From the NCBI GenBank assembly GCA_026724425.1, contig JAIUCV010000001.1:9344556-9408555 (forward strand): a stretch of 64,000 nt of DNA, read 5' to 3'. A program made the translations under genes and the position numbers. Below, piece after piece: positions 1 through 12,379 of the stretch. The stretch comes from Erythrophleum ivorense (Eukaryota > Streptophyta > Magnoliopsida > Fabales > Fabaceae). Under the pieces are notes generated by a model that saw only the letters and a list, made by a program, of their open reading frames with translations, did no database searches and was not told the origin of the DNA. Numbering within the stretch: position 1 is the first letter of the stretch; every line of letters starts with the position of its first letter.

Positions 1-164
1 TTCTTGTGACAGTTTTATTTTTTATTTTTTATTTTGAATTCTTATATATTTTTTTTTATAAAATGAGTTAGGCCCAACCTAACTCATTTTTTATCCATGC
101 AAACAGTGTCCTGCCTGGATCTAATTTTTTCCTTTTTTTTTTCGACGAGCCCCAGCCCAATTTT

Positions 165-830
165 CATTCTTTATGTCATAATTAATTGTTCGTGCAAATC
201 AAGTTTTTCCTTTTCCTTTTTGTTTACAAATAACCATTTAGTACATTTGATTTCAACTTAATCATTTATTAACTTAATCAGTCGCCAGACCCATTGTAGC
301 TGATAGTAAGCTAATTGTAGTTCATGTTTTGGTTGAGTATATTTAAACTTTGTCTGAATTAGTTTGTCTGAACGACGCACTTAATTTCAGTTCGTTAGTG
401 TATTAATTATGTCATTTATCTTTGGTTATTAAGGTTCTCATATATATAAATCAATCATCTTTCATGTATGATACAGCAAGGGTACGTTGGATTAGAAGAT
501 ACAATAATAAAAAAAATATAAAATATAAATAGGTAGAATTAAGTAAAATAAAAAATAATTATTTTATTTTTATTTTTATAAAAATAATTTAATAAATAAA
601 ATAATAAATATAATAAATATTATATAAATTATATAAGAAAAATGCCTTTGCATTTCACATACCAAGCAGAGCCCAAGAAAGCAAGACCTGTGCTTTTCAT
701 AACAACCTCGGTATTCTACGATACGATATTTTAGGGGTCAATGTCTATGTTTTGACCCTGAGGCAATCCCAATCTCAAAGTACCGTATGCATGCAAGGCC
801 GCTCTTCTCTTCACGGCCGACAACCTATCA
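165..830 (+). repeat. Outer copy of the MADS-gene upstream region
   Basis: This stretch matches the sequence just upstream of the MADS-box gene (about 3540-3990) in the same order. Shared blocks are the one beginning cataattaattgt at about 176 and 3552, the block gtgtattaattatgtcattt at about 400 and 3788, and the block aggggtcaatgtctatgttt at about 733 and 3916. An AT-rich insert at about 480-645 is absent from the inner copy. No MADS reading frame follows this copy, so it is a duplicated promoter-side segment without its gene. Identity is visibly high in blocks but was not computed. Confidence 0.8.
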
Positions 831-1243
831 GGTTTGGTACAGATAATTAATTTTTGATAAAATAAAAATAAAAAATAGAATAAAAATAAAAAAAAAATTT
901 ATATCTTTTAATTATATTTAATATGATAAAAAAAATAAATATTTTTATTTTTTTTATATTTAATTAAATAAAAATAATATAAAAATAAAAATAAAAAGAG
1001 AATTAAAATATCAAAATATCTTTAATTATTACTAATAATTATAAAATATAATAAAATATTTATTTTTAATTACTAATAATAATAATAAAATAATATTTTA
1101 ATTTAAAGTTTTATTTTTTATTATCTTTAATAAAAATTATTTTTTTAATTTTTTATTCCTTAAAGAGTCTAATCCCTTACATGGAGAGAGGAGAGAATAA
1201 AAATAGCCAATCCTATAAAAAAAAAACTTCCTGCATACCAAAC
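831..1243. mobile_element. AT-rich MITE-like insert
   Basis: An extremely AT-rich, non-coding block is bounded by gtttggtac (832-840) and ataccaaac (1235-1243), which are near-perfect inverted complements. Terminal gtttggta-type repeats are common in small hAT-related MITEs. The duplicated copy at 3540-3990 lacks this sequence, which supports a later insertion. No target duplication could be fixed in such AT-rich flanks. Confidence 0.45.
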
Positions 1244-3540
1244 AATCTAATCACTAGATTCCATCTTCCTCTCCCATTACCTTCCTCTGATTTCAACATA
1301 CCAAATGAAGCCTTGGAATCATGCGTGAGGAAATGAAAAAAAAAAAAAATCCCATCCTCTTTTTATTTCCTTCATGTGAAGTTTGCACTGTTAACTAGTT
1401 TGTAATATACTATATTGTTTATTACTTATATATGAAAAAAATTATTTAGGATAATTTGTTTCTATCTTCTGTATATTAAGTTAGATTTACGCTTTTAATT
1501 ATGAATACCAAATTATGCTGATTAATTTTAATTAAAGCTTGTGTCAAAATATAATTATAAGAATTACCCCGCTAACATCATATGTGTCTTAAGAACCAAT
1601 GACTTGCCACCAGTTACAGGTCATTAACTCGTCATGTAGACGCCAAAATATTCATTCTTATTAGCTAGTTATTTGTTAGCCAGTAATTCTTTTTTAGGTT
1701 TTTATATATATATTTTAAAAATATATCCAATCCTACCATTTGATATATATTACATTTTTTTTCTTTATTCCACTTTTATTAACAAGATTAATTTATTACA
1801 CAATATAAGGCTATAATTTTATTTTTAATATAATAATAAAGATAGTAAAATTGAAGTTAAGCTTTAATATAAAATTGTTATTTTATTTTTAAAATAAAAA
1901 TAAAAATTACTAAATAATTTTATTTTTTGAAGAAACGTATATAATGAAAAGAATTATTGATAAAAAATAAATATAAAGATAATTTTAACAATAATATATA
2001 AAATGTCAAGAAAATTAAATTTAATCTTTGAATAAAGGAATATCATCCAACAAAAATAAAGATCAACATAATTTGTTAATTGTTATTGTGGCGCAGAGAA
2101 AGAAACTTGCAGGATAAACTTTGATGGTTGAAAGAAAATTTGCATAACTCTTTTAACAGTAAAGTGTAATCACGATTTTGACCCAAGATCTGCAATTATT
2201 ATTAACATTAGAAATTATTTTCCTTTCAAGTCAGAGTTATGTTTGTCAAGTTCATCTTTTCAAATCCTTCTGAAGTTATGGAAATCTGTTTGGCAACTAA
2301 AAATTCTACTAAAGGTCAAGCCTTTTATATAAAATGTTTGTAATGGGTTATTGTCTTTAAAAGAGGAGGTATAATTCTTCTCCCATTCCATACAGCATCT
2401 TCTCTTATTGTGCAAATGGGTCCAAAAGCTTTGGTTTTCTTGCCCTCTCACAAAATGAGATATAGTAAAATTTCTAGAATTGAGATCTAGATGTTTGGGA
2501 TGTTGGTTAATTTAGGTTTGAGAGATTTTGAAAGAGTTGAGATTTCTCTGCTATGCTATTATATTTGAAAAGTTAGATGTAAATAGGTATTTGATAGTAT
2601 CCTCTTGATCTATTTGCTACCATGCAACACACTATTATAGCAACTCATGAATACTAGTTAGCAAACAAGGGATGGTGCCTAAGGAAAATTTACCAATTAT
2701 TTCTATTGATACTGTTGATCTATATTGGAGTCTCCAAAGGGAGGATACTTTCAAAATTAATATTGATGATTGTTGTGGTATACTTGTGTAATCTTTATGT
2801 ACCCCTTGTATTGCTGATTTCCCATTCATGGCTGAAGGACTTGAAATAGGTGAAAATTGAATTTGACTATAAAGAGCTAGTTTTAGCAATTAATTCTTCC
2901 TTTTTTTATTCAGATTGAAAAAGTTTGTAAATTGTGAAAGATGTTAATTTTATTTTTCTTGAGTTCCAATTCAAACCGTTGATTAACTTGCTTAGCATTT
3001 TAATAGAGTGATGTGCCTATTAGAATGTGAATCTTTTCCCTCATCCCCTCTTTTACCAATTATATTTAAGGATTTGGTTAGTTATATTCTAACTAATCCT
3101 ATTTGTTTTCAAAATTTGTACTTTTTTTGTTTGGAATGAAATTTTAGTTGGCTTGAAAAAAAGAGAAAATGTTTCCTTAAAGTATGAGGAAATGTCTTAT
3201 TACTTTTCAGTTTCCTAAATTTGGGCCCTTTTAATTTATTCTCTGTCAATTTAATTCTCTTTTTTTGTTTTTAAATTGATAAAAAATTGATACATAATAA
3301 ATTGAGAGGATCCAAATCTATAAATAAATCCTTGAAAAAATCTTTTTTCCAATCTCAATATAAATTTAATGATAAGTTTTTTTAATGTTAGAAAATTTTC
3401 TCAGAAAATTACTTTTAATTTAAGGACAAATGAACAAAAAATTATGGTTACACTTTCTATTAAATGTCTGTTTTAAGTATAAATGCGTTTAATTTCACTT
3501 TCGTGGTCTTGAAGAAACTCCAAGATGTATACATATTTTC
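1244..3540. other. Intergenic stretch without a recognisable gene
   Basis: AT-rich sequence with no reading frame that resembles a known protein. The only structure found is at about 3168-3230, where a block containing gtttccttaaag and cagtttcctaaa repeats the segment at about 4008-4064 just upstream of the MADS gene. Confidence 0.6.
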
Positions 3541-3990
3541 TTTCCTTTTTTCATAATTAATTGTTTGTGCAAATCGAGTTTTTCCTTTTTTTTTTTAACA
3601 AATAATTGCATAGCGCTTTTAATTTTAATTTAATGAACAAGAACTTAATCAGTTGATAGACCCCTTGTAATTGACAGTTAGCTAATTGCTCAACGTTGTA
3701 GTTCTTTTTTCGGTTGAGGTATCTTTAAATTTAATCAAAGTTATTTTCTCTGAACAATTTTCAGACGCACTTGATTTCAATTTATTAGTGTATTAATTAT
3801 GTCATTTATCTTTGGTTATTAAGGTTCTCATATATTTCATGACACACCAAGAAAGCAAGATTTGTGCTCTCGATAACAAAGATTTAATGCTTCAACTTGG
3901 TATTCTACGATTTTTTAGGGGTCAATGTCTATGTTTTGACCCTGAGGCTATTCCAATCTCGAAATAATGCCGTTTTTCTCTCCTCTCTGT
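3485..3990 (+). repeat. Inner copy of duplicated MADS upstream region
   Basis: This is the gene-proximal copy of the segment also found at 165-830. It lies 290-800 bp upstream of the MADS start codon and so probably overlaps the promoter. Its 5' part (3485-3600, around gatgtatacat) also has a diverged match at 23855-23970, downstream of the small basic-protein gene, so part of it belongs to a dispersed repeat. The block near 3912-3945 contains gggtcaa and ttgaccc as an inverted pair, preserved in both copies. Confidence 0.75.
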
Positions 3991-4282
3991 AATGAAATTA
4001 AAAAAAAAAAAGTTTCCTTAAAACACCAGGAAATATCTAATTACCTCTTCAGTTTCCTAAAATTGTGAGACTTAATCAATCATCTTCTATCAAATTCGAC
4101 GCAGTGTGAACCTATTATTTCTTCTGCATTTGAATCTCACGCCATATCAGTATTTCCAGAGAAAACAGGTACATTTTTTAGGCACTTTCTTCACCCATGT
4201 CGATATTTTTTGCTTCTGTTTTGAGAATTTTCTTGTAATTCTCGTCTTCTTGAACAGTGATTCTGTATAGTTATATAAGAGA

Positions 4283-5344
4283 ATGGGTCGAAGAAGATTA
4301 ATGATGAAACCCATCCAAAATAAGAACGATCGCAAGGCAATTTTTGAGAGGAGGAAGAAGGGCTTACTGAAGAAAGCTTCTGAACTCTCCACACTCTGTG
4401 AAGTCAATGCATGTGTGATAATCTACCCCCCAGAGTCAGAGAAAGGTATACCAGAAACATTTCCCCAAGATCCCAAACAGGTAATTCGCAATATTGAAGA
4501 GTATTTCGACAAGGAAAATTGCCGTGAGAAACCAAGGAAGAACTATGATCTCCACAAGTTCTTCAATGATAAGAAGAACCAGGTTGAAGCTGAGAGTTCC
4601 AAAGTGCGTGAACAGAGGCTCAAGATGTCGTATCCAACCTGGGATGACAGTTTCGACAACCTAGGAGAGGAGCAGCTAAGGATGTTTATTAGTACGTTGG
4701 ATTCTAAGCTTCAAGAGTGTAATCAAACGATTGACTTGTTGAAAACAAAGCAATATTGCTTAATGGGAAAAGCAGCAGAATCAGAGGTGCCTGTGATACC
4801 CATGAGTTTTGGCTCGTTGAATGATCAGTGCTTGAAGATACCTGTAATTACTCCTCATGATGTTTCAGAGCAAAGCCACCTGAGTTTCTTGCAGAATATG
4901 AGTGAAGCCAACTTTGTCCCTGCTCCTACGAAGCCACTTGTTGCTGATAATAACCAGCTAGATCAATTTTACTCTCTTCAGGCTCAGATGCTTCACTTTG
5001 ATTCAAATCCTATGCTTGGAAGCTATACTACTCAAAGCAGTGAAGCAATGAATTGTGGATTTAGATATGATTGTGATCCAAATTTAACCGTACTGGAGGA
5101 AGATGGAGCTGAGAATTATAACCCAAATTGGTCCTTGGGCTATAACAGTATTGGAGGTCTGCAATCAATAATGCAGCCAAATTGTAATTACTATCCTGCT
5201 TTAGAGAATATTGCTTGCGAGGATTTGAAGTATCATGAAGCTGCTTTACAGACCCTCCCACCTCTGATGCATGGAGCTCAGACAAATGAGTTCTACGATC
5301 TGCTTTTGAGCTCAGAAATTGAACTATATGAACCGCTTTACTAG
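4283..5344 (+). CDS. Type I (M-gamma) MADS-box transcription factor, AGL80/PHERES-like
   Basis: An intact, intronless 353-residue reading frame. Residues 1-60 form the MADS DNA-binding domain: MGRRRL start, the basic stretch ERRKKGLLKKASELSTLC, then VNACVIIYPP. The KGLLKKASELSTLC core with a following IIY is the M-gamma form (AGL80, AGL86, PHERES group) rather than MIKC; no K-box coiled coil of MIKC type follows. Residues 70-160 are charged and helical, as in M-gamma proteins; the C-terminal half is rich in N, Q, Y and L with no further domain. Family members act in the nucleus, mostly in the central cell and endosperm, and bind CArG-like sites as heterodimers with M-alpha proteins; that role is inferred here. 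The start is the first ATG and begins the MADS domain. A TATA-like ttatataag lies only about 10 bp upstream, so the true transcription start is probably further up. The upstream region is duplicated at 165-830. Confidence 0.93.
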   Translation: MGRRRLMMKPIQNKNDRKAIFERRKKGLLKKASELSTLCEVNACVIIYPPESEKGIPETFPQDPKQVIRNIEEYFDKENCREKPRKNYDLHKFFNDKKNQVEAESSKVREQRLKMSYPTWDDSFDNLGEEQLRMFISTLDSKLQECNQTIDLLKTKQYCLMGKAAESEVPVIPMSFGSLNDQCLKIPVITPHDVSEQSHLSFLQNMSEANFVPAPTKPLVADNNQLDQFYSLQAQMLHFDSNPMLGSYTTQSSEAMNCGFRYDCDPNLTVLEEDGAENYNPNWSLGYNSIGGLQSIMQPNCNYYPALENIACEDLKYHEAALQTLPPLMHGAQTNEFYDLLLSSEIELYEPLY

Positions 5345-5515
5345 GCAAGATTTCAGCACAGTTCTTGAAACAATTGTGCTAACTATTTTTAATTATAGGG
5401 AGACCTCTAGGTAGCTAGCCAGACCCGGATTGATGATTCTGTTCATGGTTGACTTGGTTGTGCATCTATAACATCTTTTCCTGACTTTATATGTCAGTAT
5501 GGATATGGATCGAGC

Positions 5516-5571
5516 AAACTTTGGCTTGATATATGCATGTACATACATATGTCTATATCAAGCCAAAGTTT
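5516..5571. repeat. 18-bp perfect hairpin downstream of the MADS gene
   Basis: The arm at 5516-5533 (aaactttggcttgatata) is the exact reverse complement of 5554-5571, separated by a 20-base loop. It lies about 170 bp after the MADS stop codon, so it may fall in the 3'UTR. It could be a small foldback repeat or a structured RNA element; the arms are short for a plant miRNA precursor. Confidence 0.7.
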
Positions 5572-8364
5572 ACAGATTTTGATACTGTTTCTGCCTAAAT
5601 TTTATGATATATATGGTATGATCATTTAAATTGAGATTTTATTTGGCAATAGTAAATGATAAATATTAAGAGTTTACAGATCATTGAGAATCCTCCATAC
5701 TGACACAATTTTATGGCTTTTCAATTGAAATATTTGAGATTGATTGTTTTAGTAAAGCACGTCTAATAATAAATGGTAGACACTGACATAAGTATATTTA
5801 AGTTGACTTAAGAGTCATCATTAAAGGACTAAAGGTTGGATGATGATCCAAGTTTGATCAGTGCCTATTTTTTTTTATAAAAATAATTTTGCCAAAATTT
5901 TTTCAAAATGTAAGTGAATTTGATACTATTTGTACAAATAAATAACATTTTCATCTAAAAACGAGTCAAAAAATCATTTATGATCAATTTAGTATCACTT
6001 TTATAAATGAGGGCATTATTGTCCTAGTAATTTTTTTTTCTTATTTTAAAAAAAATCTCCTTCTCCAAAATCTGCCAAATATAAAAAAAAAACTAAAAAA
6101 ATAAAAAAAGAAAAGACTCCAAAGTATTTTGAAAAGTTAGTTAAAATTTTTTCATTTTCTTCCCTCCGTAATAATAACTTCCAACCAAAAAAAAATAGAA
6201 AGCTTTAATAAAACCATCCCCTCTTCCCTTTTTTTAATCCAAATATAATTTTTTTTAAAATATCAATATATATACGAGTAAAATTTTGATTTACTATTTA
6301 CAGCAAAGTATGACTAATTTTTTTATTTTTTATTTTTAATTATGAGGCTCACCAAATTTTGATGGAGACCACCACTAGCTTGGCTTAAAAAGGAAGACCT
6401 GGGGAAATAAAACCGAGGACAAGAAGGATCGTTGAATTATATCATTGGCACTAAAACAGAGCACTGAGACCAGACCAAAAATTGCCTAGATAGCACCCCT
6501 CACTCCATTCTAAAATATAATAATAAAAATATATACACCAAAAAGTGATCTCTATTCCAAAAACTTCAAGCACTTAATTCTTTTTTTTTTTTTTCCGTTT
6601 TTTAAAAAAAGCATCAATTTACATTGGCACCTATCATGGGCTGTAAATTAGTACGGAAATGTAGAAGTCAATATTATTAGCCAAGTGTGAATTGAAGTAG
6701 AAAAGTTTTTTTTATAAAGCCTTACCATTACCAAATCATCTAATTAAACATAGTGCCATGAATAATGGAGTCAAATAACACTAAAGGTAGCTAACCTCTG
6801 TGCAGCAAGCAAAACTATATCAAAACCAAAGCTGTCAACAATACAGGATTTACCAATTATATGGATTTAGCTCTAAATGATTTGTTCTATTTTCTTTTTG
6901 AACAAATATCGATTGTAGAAATGATATCAAAGAATATACAACGTTCCCTCTCGATAGAACATGGCAAGTAACATCTTCTCCATCACACTCGAAGCCCACT
7001 CAAGTAGCTACATTATGAGCAACATTTTTACAGTTTATACTACTTTTCTTAACCTCCTAATTGCTCATTATTCCAACTTGAGGGGGAAGGAAGAGGCAGC
7101 CCAAACCTTACAAAAACTAGCATTAGAAACCTGTAGATATGCCTAAATATCGATGTGATATCAAAGAGGAAGAGATATCTTAGGATTCTTTTTTGTAGCT
7201 GATTCTACTGTGGTATCAAATTGAAGTTGTTTCTGGTAGCCCCATTTGGTTGGGAAATGTTGCCTACAAATATTTGAAACAAATCAGAGGTTTTACACAT
7301 TGAAAGTTATGTTATCTTAAACGATAAAATAAATGCACTTATCATATCAGATTCAATTCCCCTGTTGCTACTATAACAAATTCATTAGGTTAGAAAGTCA
7401 GGCTCTGGAATGATCAAGCAGAAAGCACGGAATAAAGAAAGCAAGTAAACCCACGTGAACACTGTAAATTTGTAGGAGTATTTAATAAAACAAGGCTGAG
7501 AAGTTAGAAGAAAATTTTCACAGATTCAATTGAATAAATAAATAAACCACAGGTTTCTTTCTGCTTCAATACTAAATAAACCTCACCACTGGCGTCCTGA
7601 TCAAAGCCATGGTTCTGTAGAATGTGTACTAATCCTTTTCCACTCACTTTCTATATTTTAATTTTCACGAAAAAGAGAGAATACTGAATTCAAACAAACC
7701 AAAATCAGAAATCAGAGTATGCACAGAAGAAAGAAGCATCAAGATGCAAATAATTCAAATTCTAGAAACAATTGCTTAGATTGGACAATTAAAATTAATC
7801 AGAAATTCAATCCAAAGGGAAAGAAAATTTCAAAACTTACTGTAATAAATTGTTCTTCGGTGCAGCTATGAGCGCACGTGGGAGTGACCAGAGCAAGCAA
7901 CCTCCCGTATATTGATCTAGAGCAACAAGTTTGTCTATTTTCAACGACTTGAGCAACAAATGCATACAGTCTAGGAACCAGATTCCTTATACTGATCTAG
8001 CTGATGACTGGGAATTTCCATCTTCGAAGCAAACTGCCATGCATTCGGTTTGAAAATCTCGAATCGAATAGGCTTAGCATTTGCCCTGAAAAATCTCACT
8101 AACATTTTCGAAGCGCCGCTAGAATTTCATTTCACTAACAAATTTTTACTGACAAATTTGAAGCACCTCTAACAGCCAAGCAGGGAGAAAGAAAGAGACA
8201 AAGAGTAGCCAGAAGAGGCAAGACCAGCCATCGTATCTGAGACAACAGCATAACACATGCCTAGGGATGAAAATTTTCTTCCCTTGAAAGGTAAAGCTCT
8301 AGAAAATGGGCAAACTCCACAAAATATTGAATAATAATCTTCATGAATCCAATTGTACCAAGTG
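5572..8364. other. Long intergenic stretch, possible weak copia relic
   Basis: AT-rich sequence without a supported gene. At 7073-7089 the segment ttccaacttgaggggga resembles the polypurine-tract end of many plant copia elements, and related motifs (aaatatcgat followed by gatatcaaag) occur on either side of it at 6905 and 7146. This could be a worn 3' end of a copia element, but no coding domain was found to confirm it. Confidence 0.35.
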
Positions 8365-8642
8365 TGATAGCAAGACTGGCTCAATAGAAAAACCAATAGA
8401 AGAGTTTTGGCAAAGAAGAGTTTGGATATTATCAGTAGAAGGAGCTTGACCTTTGCTCGTAAAAGAACCATTCTCTAGTCTTTTCCATTGTTAAATTCTC
8501 TTTTTTTCCTCCTTTATTTTGAGTTAGCTCAATCTGCTACTTTGCTCACTGTTTTTGTGTTTTGAGTTGGCTGGTGCTATCAAACCGGTGCCTTCATTGA
8601 CCTTCCATAGCAGACAGAACTTGTGAGGCTCGTGTTGCTCGA

Positions 8643-9620
8643 GTGGGAGAGGTTCTCAAGCTCAACCGAAAGGACATGAGTAAATTCAAGCTCACAACTG
8701 ACCACCATCTTTCACAAATGGAAGCCGCAATGACCAATGTTGAGGCAATGCTCCAGAAATTGTTGTCTACAGTTCCTTCACTGTCATCAGGTTCAGCGGG
8801 GCCAGTCCCTACCACACTTGCACTCCCAGGTTTTGAACCTTCACCTGATAACTCTCTTCAAGACATGTGAATAGATATTCCCACCTTTGATGTTACGGAC
8901 GCCGAAGATTGAATATTCAAGATCCAAGAGTTTTCTGCGATATATAAGACGCCATTAGAGCAGCGGATTCCCGTCTTCCTCACATATGACTGGCGCATCC
9001 GCAACTTATAGCTGGTATAAATGGATGAACCGAAATGGTTTTGTTCATAATTGGCAAGGATATTTTGATGCCTTACTGCTGCGATTTGGTAGAACTTTAT
9101 ATGATGATCTGAAGGCAGCTCTTAAGGACCTTAAACAATTTGGCTCAGAGGAGGAGTGTCAAGGTCGTTTTGAGGAGATTTCCACTCGTATCGCGGGCAT
9201 TTCAGATGCATGGCTGGTCAGTTTTTTCATTGCTGTGTTACAGGACCATATTAAGCATGAGATGCTTGTTGCACAACCGACTTCTTACTTTCATGCAGTG
9301 TCATTATCAAAATTATTTGAACAAAAACGCAACCACCTGGCCCTCGCAAGATTTCACCCCAAATCATTCGTCAAAACTCATGCCCTGTTCAGAGTTCCTA
9401 ATCCATCCAGCATACCACTTTGGCTCCATGTCCATTACAGTCATTACCACCAATTCCACTCCCTCCAAAAACATTACCAGCTGCACCACCAAGCAATCCT
9501 AATTACAGATGATTAACTCCCGTTGAGATTAAATCAAAGAGGGAAAAGGTTTATGCTATTACTGTAATGACAAGTTTACCATTGGTCACAAATGTAAATC
9601 ACAGTGTTATCTTCTGTTGG
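8643..9620 (+). pseudogene. Gypsy element 1 gag relic with zinc knuckle
   Basis: Two broken segments (8643-8870 and 8986-9516) encode a helical N-terminus and the retrotransposon gag core, seen in WNRN-like and FGSEEECQGRFEE-type stretches with the usual spacing. Stops at about 8868 and 9514 separate them. A CCHC zinc knuckle of the form CYYCNDKF..GHKC follows at 9554-9595 in another frame; its cysteines and histidine are still present. The gag would package element RNA in virus-like particles, but with several frame breaks it cannot be made as one protein. Confidence 0.75.
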
Positions 9621-9719
9621 GCCAAGAGGATTTTGCAGAATTACTACAACTAGAGGCTCACAAGGAAGGAGAAACAAGAGCTATTGAAGAGATAACAGCT
9701 CTGATAGATACTCCAGGGA

Positions 9720-11640
9720 GGAAAGTTAAGTTTCCATGCTTTTGCTTGTTAGATAGGTACCAATACCATTAAACTTACAGTCAAACGCAAGAATGTCTCT
9801 ACAAGTATTCTGGCGGTTGGTGGCAGCACCTACAATTTCATCAAGGGTACTATATCCAAGAAGATTCAGTGGCCTCAAGTGAACATTCCTCAATTTAAAG
9901 TCATGGTGGGGAATGGAGCTTTCCTGATATGTAATGTAAATGCTCTAACGTGGTAATAGAAGTGCAGGGTTACAAACTTATAGTAGACCTGTATGTGCTG
10001 GAGCTTAAGGGGGTGGACATTGCGTTAGGTGGCCAGTGGCTTGAAAACTTGGGGCCAATTGTCATGAATTATGATTGTCTTACCATGGGCTTCTGTTTGG
10101 AGGGGGGAAAATGTCCATCTGCAAGGAAAAGCTCCATTCAGTTTACAACCTTTATCTTCCAAGCAGCTTACAAAGACGAGTGGCAGCATAACTTGCATGT
10201 TCCCATTGCAACCGGTGGGGAGTTCAGATACAACATAGTCAAGCACGGTTTCAAAGGAGGCTCAAGAGTTGATAGCCGAATATAATGTTCTCTTTCAAGA
10301 GCCAACCATTCTTCTTCCACCAAGAACCAAAGATCATCAAATACATTTATAAGAAGGGTACTCAACCAGTTAATGTCCGTCTCTATAGATACTCTGATTA
10401 TTATCAAAAGGTAGAAATTGAAAGATTTGTGACTGAAATGCTTCAAGCTGCAGTGATACGTCCAAGCCACAGTACTTTTTCTTCACTTGTGTTACGGGTA
10501 AAGAAGAAGGACGGAACTTCGAGATTTTGCATGGATTATCAAGCCCTTAACACAGTGATAATCAAGGACGAATACCCCATTCCCACCATTGATGAACTCT
10601 TAGATGAGTTACATGGGGCCGAGGTCTTTTCCGAGTTCGATCTTTGTTGGGGTTATCATCAAATCAGAATGTGGGAAACTGACATCCACAATAGCGTTTC
10701 GAACTCACCAAAGCCATTTTGAATTCATAATCATGCCTTTCCGACTAACTTACGCCCCAGCCATTTTCCAAGCTATAATGAACAAGTTGTTTCTGCCATT
10801 CTTGAGGAAGTTTGTCACTGAATTCTTTGATGACATATTAATTTACAGTAAATCACCAACAGACCATCTTTCACACCTCATTTTGACTAGCTAGCATCTA
10901 ATACCTTTTTCTTAAAGCAATCCATGTGTTTATTCTTTAAGAAGACCATTGAATATTTGGGTTACATAGTTTCGGCCTCTAGGGTAGCCAAAGATCCAGC
11001 GGAGGTGCAAACTATGATTGATTGGCCACAACCTTTGAATACCAAGCAACTTCGTGGTTTCTTGGGCATTACAGACTACTATGGAAGATTCATTCGACAT
11101 TATGCCCAACAAGCTGCACCACTCACCTAACTATTGAAGGAAAACCATTTTAAATGGACTCAGGAGGTCATAGAGGTGTTTGAGGGATTGAAGAAAAAAA
11201 TGGTGCTGGCCCCCGTTTAAGCTTTACTTAACTTTGTAGCATTGTTTGAGGTAGAGACAGATGCTTCTAGTTCTGGGATAGGGGCAGTCTTAGTACAAAC
11301 GAAGCATCCTCTGGCATATTTCAGTAAACAACTCACTCGCAGATAAGGAAGCTTCAACATATGTGAAGGAATTATATGTTATTAGACAAGCTCTTCGCAA
11401 GTGGCAGCATTATTTGCTTAGGTGTCAATTTTTAATCATTATTGATCATCACAGTTTAAAAGACTTAATCACAAACCTTACAGACACCGGAGCAGCACCA
11501 TTATCTCAGTAAGTTTCTGGGGTTTAATTATACCATTGTGTATTGCCCAGGTAGATTCAATAAAGTAGCTGATGCTTTGTTTCGAAAAGATAAAACGGTT
11601 GTCCAGGAAGTTGTAGTAATGTGGGCTTTATCATCAATCC
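9720..11640 (+). pseudogene. Gypsy element 1 protease, reverse transcriptase and RNase H relic
   Basis: Around 9800-9850 the protease active-site motif is decayed: the usual aspartate-serine-glycine triad reads AVGGSTYNFI. The following segment (9950-10285) has the protease-to-RT linker with GGQWLENLGP. The reverse transcriptase runs from about 10430 to 11130: VKKKDGTSRFCMDYQALN, YPIPTIDELLDEL, FDLCWGYHQIRM, then MPFRLTYAPAIFQ after a frame change and FFDDILIYS, where the catalytic YxDD-type box reads FDDI. RNase H follows at about 11240-11600 with TDASSSGIGAVL. Frame changes occur near 10720 and 10890 and several stops follow. Dead coding sequence. Confidence 0.82.
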
Positions 11641-11819
11641 ATTCTTCTGTTTGGGACCAAATCTAAGAAAAAAACAGAACCAATGTTGAACTGTAGAAAT
11701 TACATACATCAGTAAACAAGGGAAAAGCTCTGGAGGGATTCATAATTAAAGATGGTGTGTTTATGTTTTCACAACAAATTTTATTTACACAGCAACTCCT
11801 ACCTTATTGACATCATTTT

Positions 11820-12379
11820 GCACGAATGTCATACCTCAAGTATTGGTGGGCAGTCAGGGTATCCTAAAACTTTCAAGGGGGTCTTCGAGCTGTTTCACTG
11901 ACCAAGCATGAAACAGATCACAGTTGCATGCACAATGCCTCACTTGTCAACAAATTAAGGTGCCTACTACTAAACCAAGAGGATTGCTCCAACCTCTACC
12001 AATTTCGGCAAGACCATGAAAGGATATAAGCATGGATTTCGTCACTCAATTACGATCCTCAAATGGTTTTTCTACTATTCTAGTAGTTGTGGATTGGCTG
12101 TAAAAAATGGCTCGTTTTGGCGCATTGAAAGAAGCGTACAGTGCGCCACAGGTGGATGCTCTATTCATCCTATTTGTGGTCAGAACTCAGAATACATGGA
12201 TTTTTAGGAGCGTTTTTCGGAAGTAGAGGTGGTCAATCGTTGCTTAGAGCAATATTAAGAGCTTTCTGCCTTAACAAACCCCACTGACGTAGCTGGTATT
12301 TACCTTGGGCAGACTTGTCCTATAATACAAATCACAACTCTACAATTGGAGGATCACCTCATGAGGCCATCTTTGCACA
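11820..12379 (+). pseudogene. Gypsy element 1 integrase relic
   Basis: A decayed integrase zinc-binding end (CLTCQQIK at about 11938) precedes the catalytic core, where MDFVTQLRSSNGFSTILVVVDW is readable at about 12030-12105 with short interruptions. Much of the core between this and about 12290 is missing. The later segment LPWADLSYNTNHNSTIGGSP (12300-12360) is the usual end of the core. Reading stops at the junction with the solo-LTR-like insertion at 12380. Confidence 0.7.

Noticed and set aside
2635..2889. 84-residue minus-strand open frame upstream of the MADS gene
   Set aside because: No motif, no promoter signal and no conserved composition; the length is within chance for the region.
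8169..8471. 100-residue minus-strand open frame rich in hydrophobic residues
   Set aside because: It overlaps the presumed 5' LTR of gypsy element 1, has no recognisable motif and no splice or promoter context.
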